Below, piece by piece: positions 53,433 to 61,304 of a stretch of 64,000 nucleotides of DNA. The stretch lies in assembly GCA_903916675.1 (NCBI GenBank), contig CAIWXQ010000018.1, positions 1 to 64,000 of the forward strand, read 5' to 3'. Source of the DNA: an uncultured bacterium (GTDB lineage: Bacteria; Verrucomicrobiota; Kiritimatiellia; RFP12; CAIWXQ01). The notes under the pieces are model-generated. The model did not search any database. It was not told the origin of the DNA and worked only from the letters and a program-made list of their open reading frames with translations. Position 1 is the first letter of the stretch. Each line of letters begins with the position of its first letter. The position numbers and the translations under genes were made by a program.

Positions 53433-54233
53433 ATGAGAATACCCATTTATCAAGTTGATGCCTTTACCTCAGATGTCTTTTCTGGCAATCCGGCGGCTGT
53501 ATGTCTCCTGGATTCCTGGCTAGAAGACAAATATCTCCAATCAATCGCCGCAGAAAATAATTTATCTGAGACGGCATTCCTTGTCCGAAATGCTGACGGC
53601 TTTGACATACGATGGTTTACACCCATTACGGAAATCGCGCTTTGCGGACACGCAACACTGGCGAGTGCTTTTGTACTGTCAACATTTCGACAGTGGACTA
53701 CGAATAGCATCAACTTCGCGACGCGTAAAAGCGGACAACTTGCCGTAACAAGACAGGATCATCTGTTTGAAATGGATTTTCCAGCAAGACCTGCTGTCGC
53801 GCAAGGTTCACCCAGAGGCCTCAATGATGCACTGAGGATTACGCCGGAAAAGGTTTATGTTTTCGAGCCAGCAGGTGATCGACCTGTTGTAATGGCTGTA
53901 TTGGCCGATGAGAAGGCGATCAAAACAGTCCAGCCCGATTTCAGTGCTCTTGCACAAGTGAATTGCAGAGGCGCCATCATCACCGCCAAAGGAGATTCAA
54001 GCGACTTCGTATCCCGATATTTTGCGCCCCGCGTTGGCGTACCAGAAGACCCCGTAACGGGATCCGCACATTGCGTTCTGATTCCCTATTGGGCGCAGGT
54101 ACTTGGGAAAAATATTTTGCACGCATTTCAAGTTTCAAAAAGAGGCGGCGAACTCTTCTGCACAAACTCCGGTGAACGCGTCAAGATCGCCGGCAAAGCA
54201 GTTCTCTACTTGGAAGGCATAATCACCATATAG
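53433..54233 (+). CDS. PhzF-family isomerase/epimerase-like protein
   Basis: A 266-residue protein of the PhzF family (diaminopimelate-epimerase fold). It has the catalytic Glu in NNLSETAFLV near 45, EIALCGHATLASA, and the anion-binding GVPEDPVTGSAHCVL near 205. The length is normal. GGAG lies 5 bases before the ATG. No phenazine or other biosynthesis gene is near, so the substrate is unknown. Base composition and codon use differ sharply from all neighbours (many AAA, AAT, TTA codons), which suggests recent acquisition. Confidence 0.92.
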   Translation: MRIPIYQVDAFTSDVFSGNPAAVCLLDSWLEDKYLQSIAAENNLSETAFLVRNADGFDIRWFTPITEIALCGHATLASAFVLSTFRQWTTNSINFATRKSGQLAVTRQDHLFEMDFPARPAVAQGSPRGLNDALRITPEKVYVFEPAGDRPVVMAVLADEKAIKTVQPDFSALAQVNCRGAIITAKGDSSDFVSRYFAPRVGVPEDPVTGSAHCVLIPYWAQVLGKNILHAFQVSKRGGELFCTNSGERVKIAGKAVLYLEGIITI

Positions 54234-54408
54234 AACGTCGAACCAAGCGATGCACCGCGGCAGTAGAATGGTTTGCGGTCGATCCGAGTTGTAGGCTGCG
54301 GTGATCGCTGACGATGGAGAACGGAAGCAGCCTTGCCGTATCGGGCACCAACTACACAGAAAAAGTGACAAGGCAGACGGGTTTTTCCAAGAGCCGCGGG
54401 AAGTTTTT

Positions 54409-54483
54409 CGGGGTCGGGGTCGCTATCGGAATCGGTATCGATTGTGTATCCGACTCCGATACCGATGCCGACCCCGATACGAT
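54409..54483. repeat. Hexad GGNATC hairpin upstream of prmA
   Basis: Units ggggtc, ggggtc, gctatc, ggaatc, ggtatc, gat run on the left. On the right are ccgactccgat, accgat, gccgac, cccgat, acgat. The arms pair over about 25 of 29 positions with an 8-base loop. It is the same family as 8537-8652. Confidence 0.88.
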
Positions 54484-54512
54484 TGTCACTTTGATTACGA
54501 AAGTTCAATAGC

Positions 54513-55394
54513 ATGCCAGCCGACACGCATCCGCCACTTACCGTTGTCTCCGCCCTCGTTCCTCGCGACGCGGTCGAAGCGCTGATTGACGCGCTGGAGG
54601 CGCGAGAGATCCGCGCCTCGTCGTGGGATGACATCGAGAACCCGCGCAGCCGCCTGAGCGTCTTTCTGGCGGACGCCGCTGTCGCGCCCGACACCTGCCA
54701 TGCGTTGCGCGAGACCGGCCAGGCGCTTGGGTTGGAGTTGACGCCGACAATCGAGACGCTTCCGGAACAGGACTGGGCCGAGAGCTGGAAGCGCTTCTTC
54801 CGCGTGCAGCGCGTGTCGGAACACATCGTGATCCGGCCGTCGTGGGAGGCGTACGACCCCCGGCCCGGCGACTGCGTGATCGACCTCGATCCGGGCATGA
54901 GCTTCGGTACGGGCAACCATGCCACCACGCAGGCCTGCCTGCAGTTTCTCGACACGCTCGCCACGGCCGACACCTGCCGCAGCGTGCTCGACATGGGGTG
55001 CGGCTCCGGGATTCTGGCGATTGCGGCGCGCCAGCTCGGCTTCGAGCAGGTCGCAGGGTTTGACAACGACCTCGACGCCGTGGCCATTGCGAAGGAGAAC
55101 GCGGCCGACAACGGCGCGGGCGTGGTCGTGGAGGTCTGCGATCTCGCGCAGAACACGCGCCGTGCGGACATCGTGGTCGCCAACATTCTCGCGCCGGTAC
55201 TGATCGAGCACGCGGTTGCGATTGCTGCGGCGGTCAACGTCGGCCCGCAGGGCGCGCTGATCCTTTCCGGCATCCTCGACACCCAGTACGCTGCGGTCCG
55301 CGCCGCCTACGAGGTGCAGGGGTTCGCCGAGCAGCGCAGCCTGCTGATCGGCGAATGGCGCAGCGGTTGGTTTGCGCGGATGCTGCAGGAATAA
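54513..55394 (+). CDS. prmA: Ribosomal protein L11 methyltransferase
   Basis: A 293-residue SAM methyltransferase of the PrmA type that trimethylates ribosomal protein L11. It has an N-terminal ferredoxin-like substrate-binding domain (VVSALVPRDAVEALIDALEA), the linker with EQDWAESWKRFFRVQRVSEH, then DPGMSFGTGNHATT, the SAM-binding VLDMGCGSGILAIAARQLG and the VANILAPVL motif. The length is as in E. coli PrmA. The start at 54513 follows the hexad hairpin by 30 bases, so that structure is in its leader or promoter. Confidence 0.94.
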   Translation: MPADTHPPLTVVSALVPRDAVEALIDALEAREIRASSWDDIENPRSRLSVFLADAAVAPDTCHALRETGQALGLELTPTIETLPEQDWAESWKRFFRVQRVSEHIVIRPSWEAYDPRPGDCVIDLDPGMSFGTGNHATTQACLQFLDTLATADTCRSVLDMGCGSGILAIAARQLGFEQVAGFDNDLDAVAIAKENAADNGAGVVVEVCDLAQNTRRADIVVANILAPVLIEHAVAIAAAVNVGPQGALILSGILDTQYAAVRAAYEVQGFAEQRSLLIGEWRSGWFARMLQE

Positions 55395-55415
55395 TGAAGG
55401 TTCGGACGCCGGGGG

Positions 55416-55471
55416 CTGTAGCAATGTGTGCCACACGCCGTCCAGCGGCTGGTACAGTCGCCGCTACCGTT
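55416..55471. repeat. Degenerate TGTAGC double-hairpin element at the AraC gene end
   Basis: tgtagcaatgtgtgccacac, then cagcggctggtacagtcgcc, ending gccgctaccgtt: a diverged copy of the 76-base element. The TAG stop of the convergent AraC gene is the TAGCGGC end of this copy. Confidence 0.75.
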
Positions 55472-56279
55472 CTGTTAATTCCCCCTGCAACGTCTGAAAC
55501 TCCTGCCGATAACGGCCGGGTGGCAGGTGGTAGGTCTGACGGAACAGCCGCGTGAAGTAGTAGATGTCGGGAATCCCGGTTTGCGCGGCGATCTCCTTGA
55601 TCGGTTCGTCCGTGAAGCGCAGTTGTCCGGCAGCGTGGTCCAGGCGCGCGCGCAGCAGGAACTGATGCGGCGCCAGGCCGGTGTGGAGGCGGAAGCTGCG
55701 CCGGAAATGATCCGGCGAAACGTGCAGGTGCCGGGCTTCCGCCGTAAAGTCAATGGGCTGGCCGGGTGTCCGGCGGATGCGTTCGGCAAGCTCGCGCAGG
55801 GCGCGGCGCAGCGGCGCCTCGTTGCGCGCCGACTGCTGCGGCTGGCGCGCCAGCAGCAGGAGCAGCCCCTCCAGCCGATGCACGGCCATCGGCGGGTCGG
55901 CGTGCAGGCAGTCGAGCAGTTCAAGGAATGCGTCGCGGAAGCGATCCGGCTCCCGGATGGGGATCAGCGCCGGCCGGCGGTTGACGGGCAGCAGCCCGCT
56001 GCGCACGTAGCGCTCGGCGCGCGGACCGGTGAAGGTCACGTAATAGTGGTCCCAGTTTCCCCCGAGCCGGTTGCCGTAGCGGAACTGCGGTCCCGGATAT
56101 GTGATCCAGGCCAGCGGGCCATGGCAGACGCGCAGCGGCTGGCGCCCCATGGCCCATTGCATGCTGCCTGCATGGTTGTACTGGATTCCCCAGTCGCCGT
56201 CGAAGCGGCGGTCGATCCACCACGAGTAGCGGGGGATGTGGGCGCTCCGCAGGAAGGTCAGGCCCTGGAAGAAAGACAT
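55464..56279 (-). CDS. AraC-family transcriptional regulator
   Basis: A 271-residue regulator. The N-terminal 140 residues are a cupin-like effector domain (YNHAGSMQWAMGRQPL, HGPLAWITYPGPQFRYG). The C-terminal 100 residues have the two helix-turn-helix units of AraC (EARHLHVSPDHFRRSFRLHT, then IKEIAAQTGIPDIYYFTRLF). The ATG at 56279 is taken; the longer frame is unsupported. It is divergent from the GH3 gene with about 110 bases between, so that glycosidase is its probable target, with a sugar as ligand (inference). Confidence 0.92.
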   Translation of the reverse strand: MSFFQGLTFLRSAHIPRYSWWIDRRFDGDWGIQYNHAGSMQWAMGRQPLRVCHGPLAWITYPGPQFRYGNRLGGNWDHYYVTFTGPRAERYVRSGLLPVNRRPALIPIREPDRFRDAFLELLDCLHADPPMAVHRLEGLLLLLARQPQQSARNEAPLRRALRELAERIRRTPGQPIDFTAEARHLHVSPDHFRRSFRLHTGLAPHQFLLRARLDHAAGQLRFTDEPIKEIAAQTGIPDIYYFTRLFRQTYHLPPGRYRQEFQTLQGELTER

Positions 56280-56392
56280 GCCCGTTTTATACAAAAGATG
56301 CGCCGTTTTGTCGATATCCGCCTGCCGCCGCGGCGCGCCATACTGTTTGCACAACCCTGCGAAAGGACCGCAGGCGGAGGAGGACGGCTGAT

Positions 56393-58168
56393 ATGACCAA
56401 GCTGACCAAGGAACAGATCGCGACGCAGGTGGAGAAGGTTCTCCGGCAGATGAGCCTGGAGCAGCGGGTGGGACAGTGCTTCACCTACCTCTGGAGCGGC
56501 TACCTGATCACGCCTTCGGTGGTTGATGCCATCGAGAAGCTGCACTGTGGCAACCTGCGCCTGCAGCCGGCGTTCGTCGCGGGCAAGCGTTTCAAGTACT
56601 ACAACTTCGACACGGCTGCCGGCCGCTTCGACTATCCGCGCGGCTACGTTCCGGCTGCGGAGAATCTGCTGCTGCCCGGCTGCATGGGTGAGATCGGCCC
56701 GCAGCGCTACGCGGAGGCGCTCAACCGGCTGCAGGAGATCGCCTCCCGCCGCCCCGGCGGCGTGCCGCTGAACATGGCCATCGACCAGGAGGGCGACCTG
56801 AGCCGCAACTACTGCTTCGGCGGCATTAACCTGCTGCCGTTCCCGATGGGAATGGCGGCCAGCCAGGATCCGAAGTTCATCCGCTCCGCGTACCGCGCCA
56901 TGGCCCGCCAGCTCCGCGCGATGGGCATCACCTGCGTCCAGTCGCCGGTGGTGGACGTGAACATCGACCCGCGTAATCCGGAGATTGGCGCGCGTTCCTT
57001 TGGCGACGACCCGGAGCAGGTGGCGCAGTTTGCCCTGGCTGCCATGCAGGGGATGCAGGACGGCGGCGTGATCACGACTGCCAAGCATTTCCCCGGGCGC
57101 GGCGACAGCAGCAGCGACGCGCACTTCGGCACGCCGCAGCTCGACGTTCCCCGCAGCCGCCTCGACGCGGTCGAGCTGGTGCCTTACCGCACGCTGATCA
57201 AGAACGGCCTCGACAGCATCATGATCGCGCACAACATTTACACCGCGCTGGACCGCGGCGTGATCGCGACGGTCTCGAAGAAGATTCTCCGCGGCCTGTT
57301 GCGCGACGAGCTTGGCTTCGAGGGCGTGATCACCACCGACGCCATCGCCATGCAGGCGCTCATGCGCCAGTATCCGCTGCCCGAGGCCTGCGCCCGCGCG
57401 CTGGAGGCCGGCGTGGACATGGTCCTCAACAAGACCGAGACCGCCTACCGTGACCAGGGGTATCTCACCACGCTGCGCTTTGTGCAGGAGGGGCGCATCA
57501 CCGAGGACGACCTCAACGACAAGGTCCGCCGCATCCTGACCATGAAGATGCGCCGCGGACTCTTCGAGAACCGCGCGCAGGTGGATGCGAAGCAAGCCGG
57601 CGCCCCCATTCGCGAGCGGGCCGTGATCAACCTCTGTCGCGAAGCGGCGGAGCGTGCCACGCTTGTGATGACCGGCCGTCGTCGGGCGCTGCCGCTGTCG
57701 CCGAAGCAGAGGATCATGGTGATCGAGCAGAAGCTGGAGGACGTCTTCCTCGGCTTGAATCCGACGCACCACCGCCTCAGCCTCACGGAAGCCATCCTGC
57801 AGCACACCGGCAACGTGCTGCCCGTGGACACGCAGTTCGCCGCCACCAAGGAGGACCAAGCCTTCATCCTGCCGCTCATCCGCAAGGGCGACGTGGTGGT
57901 GGCCACCAACCACGTGCTTCGCAGCGAGGGAAATAACGGGGATCTCATCCGGAAGATCCTGCGCAAGGGCGCGCGCGTGATTCTCGTCACCAACACGATC
58001 TACGCCGCAGGCTTCGTGCCCGGCGTGGAGGCCGTGATCTGCACCTTTGCTGATGCGCCGGAGGGCATGCAGCTGGCCGCGGAGATCCTCTTCGGCCGCG
58101 CCAAGCCGCGCGGCAAATGGCCGCTGCGCAACTACCCCGTGCCGAAGGGAATGAAGCTGGTGATGTAG
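56393..58168 (+). CDS. Glycoside hydrolase family 3 enzyme
   Basis: A 591-residue GH3 enzyme without a signal peptide, so probably cytoplasmic. NMAIDQEGDLSRNYCFGG and FPMGMAAS are the NagZ-like substrate entry. TTAKHFPGRGDSSSDAHFGT has the Lys-His pair and the mobile-loop Asp-x-His general acid used by beta-N-acetylglucosaminidases of the family. The nucleophile Asp is in GVITTDAIAMQAL. A C-terminal alpha/beta domain of about 200 residues follows. A beta-N-acetylglucosaminidase is likeliest (cell-wall or chitin sugar recycling), a beta-glucosidase less so. GGAGGAGG precedes the ATG. Probably controlled by the divergent AraC gene. Confidence 0.9.
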   Translation: MTKLTKEQIATQVEKVLRQMSLEQRVGQCFTYLWSGYLITPSVVDAIEKLHCGNLRLQPAFVAGKRFKYYNFDTAAGRFDYPRGYVPAAENLLLPGCMGEIGPQRYAEALNRLQEIASRRPGGVPLNMAIDQEGDLSRNYCFGGINLLPFPMGMAASQDPKFIRSAYRAMARQLRAMGITCVQSPVVDVNIDPRNPEIGARSFGDDPEQVAQFALAAMQGMQDGGVITTAKHFPGRGDSSSDAHFGTPQLDVPRSRLDAVELVPYRTLIKNGLDSIMIAHNIYTALDRGVIATVSKKILRGLLRDELGFEGVITTDAIAMQALMRQYPLPEACARALEAGVDMVLNKTETAYRDQGYLTTLRFVQEGRITEDDLNDKVRRILTMKMRRGLFENRAQVDAKQAGAPIRERAVINLCREAAERATLVMTGRRRALPLSPKQRIMVIEQKLEDVFLGLNPTHHRLSLTEAILQHTGNVLPVDTQFAATKEDQAFILPLIRKGDVVVATNHVLRSEGNNGDLIRKILRKGARVILVTNTIYAAGFVPGVEAVICTFADAPEGMQLAAEILFGRAKPRGKWPLRNYPVPKGMKLVM

Positions 58169-58226
58169 ATGCAAAAGCCAGCCGATGGCGGCTGACTTCC
58201 GATGTTGATCCCGAGCCCGATGGAAT

Positions 58227-58264
58227 GGCGCTTGGCATCTGATGCCGGGCGCCTTTTCTCTTTT
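58227..58264 (+). terminator. Rho-independent terminator of the GH3 gene
   Basis: GGCGC..GGCAT pairs with ATGCC..GGCGCC (G-T pairs in the middle), followed by TTTTCTCTTTT. It lies about 60 bases past the GH3 stop. Confidence 0.85.
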
Positions 58265-58360
58265 GAGGCTTGCAATTGATCGGTAAGGATGCCTCTCCGA
58301 GGCGTCCGCAGACGATTCGGACCGCTCACCCATATCCTTCCGCCGATAGCCTTCTTTCGC

Positions 58361-59968
58361 CTACTTCTCCTCATGCGGCGAGACGGGGTGCAGTTCGAAC
58401 GTCGGGTGCTGCTTGCGGAAGTAGTCGAGATCCCACGGCCGGGGGAAGAGGATCACGAGCTTGCCGCGCAGGTCCTGGGCAAGCTTGACGCCTGTGGCAA
58501 GGACCAGATCCTCGACCTTCCGGCGGTCCGTGCCCGCGCCGAACCAGCGCACAAGCGTGAACGGCGCAGGCTCCAGGCGCGGATCGGCGTTGTACTCGAC
58601 CTGGAGGCGGTGGAGGACCACGTCGAACTGGAGCTGGCCGACCGCGCCGAGCAGCGTGGTGGCGCGGCCGGCGTCGAGGCTGCTGAACGACTGGATCACG
58701 CCTTCCTGCAGAAGCTGGTCGAGCCCCTCGCGGAACTGCTTGATCTTGGCGGTTCCCTGGTTGCGGATGTAGGCGAAGGCCTCGGGAGAGAAGCGCGGGA
58801 TCTCGTCGTAGCGGATGGTCGGGTCGCTCGTGAGCGTGGCGCCGATAGGGAAGGCCTTGTGGGTGACGAGCCCCACGATGTCGCCCGGGAGCGCCTCCTC
58901 GACGGACTCGCGCTCCTGCGCGAAGAGCTTCTGCGGGTAGGAGAGGCGCACCGGCTCGCCGGAGACGGGGTCGTTTACGACCATATCCTTGACGAAGGTT
59001 CCGGAGCAGACGCGCACGAAGGTAAGGCGGTCGCGGTGGCGCGGGTTCATGTTGGCCTGCACCTTGAAGACAAAGCCGGAAAACGCCGGATGCCCGGGCG
59101 GCACGGAGATGCCGCGGGAGACGCGCGGCTGGGGCGTGGCGCCGTACCGCACGAAGTAGTCGAGCAGAAGCTGCACGCCGAAGTTCGTAATTCCGCTGCC
59201 GAAGAAGACCGGCGTGATCTTGCCCGCCATGACGGCGTCGCGGTCGAAGGTTTCGCCCGCGCCGGTGAGGAGCTCGACCTCCTCGCGCCAGGGGTCGTAG
59301 ATGCGGGACGGGATCTGGGCGCGGATGGCCTCATCGTCGATGCCACGCACGTGGCAGGGGGCGCGGTGCTGGCCGCGGGCCGTGCGCTCGAAGAGGTGGA
59401 GCTGGTGCTGGAGGCGGTCGTACACGCCGCGGAACTCCTCGCCGCTGCCGAGCGGCCAGGTGACGGGAAAGGCGCCGATGCCGAGGACCCGCTCGAGCTC
59501 ATCCAGCAGCGACAGCGGGTTGAGAGACGGCCGGTCCATCTTGTTCATGAACGTGAAGATCGGGATGCCGCGCAGCCGGCAGATTTCGAAAAGCTTGCGG
59601 GTGCGCTCCTCGATCCCCTTGGCGGCGTCGATCACCATGATCACGCTGTCCACGGCGGTGAGGACGCGGTAGGTGTCCTCGCTGAAGTCCTTGTGGCCGG
59701 GGGTGTCGAGCAGGTTGATTACGCACCCGCCATAGTCGAACTGCAGCAGCGTGGAGGAGACCGAGATGCCGCGCTCCTTTTCCAATTCCATCCAGTCGGA
59801 AGTGGTGGCGCGGCTGTCGCGGCGAGCGCGGACGGAGCCGGCGAGCTGGATGGCGCCGCCGTAGAGCAGCAGCTTCTCGGTCAGCGTGGTCTTGCCCGCG
59901 TCGGGGTGGGAGATGATGGCGAACGTGCGCCGCCGTGCGATCTCCGTCTGGCGTTGTGCGTCGGTCAT
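58361..59968 (-). CDS. prfC: Peptide chain release factor 3 (GTPase)
   Basis: A 535-residue translational GTPase that recycles RF1/RF2 from the ribosome. G1 SHPDAGKTTLTEKLLLYGGA, switch I RGISVSSTLLQFDY, G3 LDTPGHKDFSEDTYR, G4 MNKMDRP. Domain II (VFKVQANMNPRHRDRLTFVR) and the RF3-specific C-terminal domain (VGQLQFDVVLHRLQVEY) follow. Length and order match PrfC. The ATG at 59968 begins MTDAQRQTEIARRRTFAIIS. It is convergent with the GH3 gene and divergent from the zinc-ribbon protein gene. Confidence 0.97.
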   Translation of the reverse strand: MTDAQRQTEIARRRTFAIISHPDAGKTTLTEKLLLYGGAIQLAGSVRARRDSRATTSDWMELEKERGISVSSTLLQFDYGGCVINLLDTPGHKDFSEDTYRVLTAVDSVIMVIDAAKGIEERTRKLFEICRLRGIPIFTFMNKMDRPSLNPLSLLDELERVLGIGAFPVTWPLGSGEEFRGVYDRLQHQLHLFERTARGQHRAPCHVRGIDDEAIRAQIPSRIYDPWREEVELLTGAGETFDRDAVMAGKITPVFFGSGITNFGVQLLLDYFVRYGATPQPRVSRGISVPPGHPAFSGFVFKVQANMNPRHRDRLTFVRVCSGTFVKDMVVNDPVSGEPVRLSYPQKLFAQERESVEEALPGDIVGLVTHKAFPIGATLTSDPTIRYDEIPRFSPEAFAYIRNQGTAKIKQFREGLDQLLQEGVIQSFSSLDAGRATTLLGAVGQLQFDVVLHRLQVEYNADPRLEPAPFTLVRWFGAGTDRRKVEDLVLATGVKLAQDLRGKLVILFPRPWDLDYFRKQHPTFELHPVSPHEEK

Positions 59969-60110
59969 CGGGCCTGCTCCGGAAAGGCGCGCAGACTAGG
60001 GGCAAGGCGGGTGGATGTCAAGGGGGACCGGCTGTGTTGGGATGCGGAATCAGCTTGAAGGTTAGCGTCCGCCGGACCACAATGAATATTTGTTGTTGGG
60101 AGGAGCCGCG

Positions 60111-61304
60111 ATGACTGCTCGCGCACGATGGCGTCGGATGGTTGGCTGGCTGGCTGTTGCCGGCCTGGCCTGTTCGCTGTGGGCAGCGAATTTGGTGATC
60201 TGTCCCAAGTGCGGATGGGAGACGGACGGCAATGCCGCCGTCTGCCTGCACTGCGGCGCAGCCATGCCCGTGGTTAAGGTCGAGCCGGCCGTGCCACCGC
60301 CCGCCGCTGCCACGGGGGGTGTCCCCACAGTTGCCTTCCAGCAGTTTCCTGCCGTGGTTTCGGACTTGGCACTGAAGGCGGCGCGCGCCGACCGGCAGCA
60401 TGCGGACGAATGCCTGACCAATGGACTTCCGGCTGTGGCCTACGCCTATTATGGAAACGCGCTGGCGTTGAGCCGGCTGGTTCGGCGCGAGGGGCTGTCG
60501 GCTTCGGCCGGCCAGTCGCTGATCGACGGCCTGGCGCAGAGCCGCCAGCAGTTGATCTACACGCCCCGGACCTGTACGACCTGCGGCGGCACCGGTGCGC
60601 GCACCATTCGCGTGCAAACGCTGGCGGGCGACAAGAGTCCAGCCGCCACCATGCCCCTGCCATTCTCGGATAGCACGGTCTGCCTCACCTGCAGCGGCCG
60701 CGGCGTTGTGACGACTAGCCGCCTGGCGAATGAGATGCGGGTCCTGATTGCGCAGGGGGCGCGCGAGTTCGAACTTCGCGAACAGGCCGATGGCCGCGTG
60801 ACGAGCGGCCGCGTCTGGCTGTCGCCGGAGTTGTTGGTGTTGTTGAACGTGAGAGCCCAGGTGCTGCTGCGGACCGGGCGCCCTACGCCGTGCGCCAGTT
60901 GCATGGGGCTGGGCCAGCAGGATTGCAACCGCTGCAAGGGCGCCGGACGGATCAAATGCACGGGCGTCGGATGTGTGAACGGGCAGATCACCGTCGCGGA
61001 CAACAATGCGATGTCCGCCGTCAACAACAAGAAGCCGCTCACCCACAAGGAAGTCTGCCCCATCTGCCAGGGTTCCAGCCTGATGGCCTGTCCGGATTGC
61101 CTCAGCGTGGGCACGGTCCCCTGCAAGAAGTGCGACGGGACCGGCCGTAACGCCATCTGCCCGGAGTGCGGCGGCCAGGGGTGGGAACCGTGTCAGAAAT
61201 GTCAAGGGACCGGCCAGCTGGGCAAGGTCGTCTGTCCCGTGTGCCAGGGTGAAAAGGTTGTGTTCTGTCCCAAATGCCACGGAGAGGGTTGTTCGGCACG
61301 ATGA
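60111..61304 (+). CDS. Exported zinc-ribbon protein with about 12 DnaJ-like CxxC motifs
   Basis: A 397-residue protein. The start at 60111 has GGGAGGAG upstream and opens a signal sequence or membrane anchor (MVGWLAVAGLACSLWAANL). Right after it is a two-knuckle zinc ribbon, CPKCGWETDGNAAVCLHCG. A helical segment of about 90 residues follows. Then come roughly a dozen CxxCxGxG-type units of the DnaJ Cys-rich kind: CTTCGGTG, CLTCSGRG, CASCMGLG, CNRCKGAG, CPICQGSS, CKKCDGTG, CPECGGQG, CQKCQGTG, CPVCQGEK, CPKCHGEG and others. There is no J domain. Its stop overlaps the start of the Ser/Thr kinase (ATGA), so they are made together. Function unknown; zinc-dependent protein binding or redox sensing is a guess. 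Confidence 0.85.
   Translation: MTARARWRRMVGWLAVAGLACSLWAANLVICPKCGWETDGNAAVCLHCGAAMPVVKVEPAVPPPAAATGGVPTVAFQQFPAVVSDLALKAARADRQHADECLTNGLPAVAYAYYGNALALSRLVRREGLSASAGQSLIDGLAQSRQQLIYTPRTCTTCGGTGARTIRVQTLAGDKSPAATMPLPFSDSTVCLTCSGRGVVTTSRLANEMRVLIAQGAREFELREQADGRVTSGRVWLSPELLVLLNVRAQVLLRTGRPTPCASCMGLGQQDCNRCKGAGRIKCTGVGCVNGQITVADNNAMSAVNNKKPLTHKEVCPICQGSSLMACPDCLSVGTVPCKKCDGTGRNAICPECGGQGWEPCQKCQGTGQLGKVVCPVCQGEKVVFCPKCHGEGCSAR

Noticed and set aside
56258-58333. 691-codon minus-strand frame opposite the GH3 gene
   Set aside because: Shadow frame; the GH3 catalytic motifs are on the plus strand.
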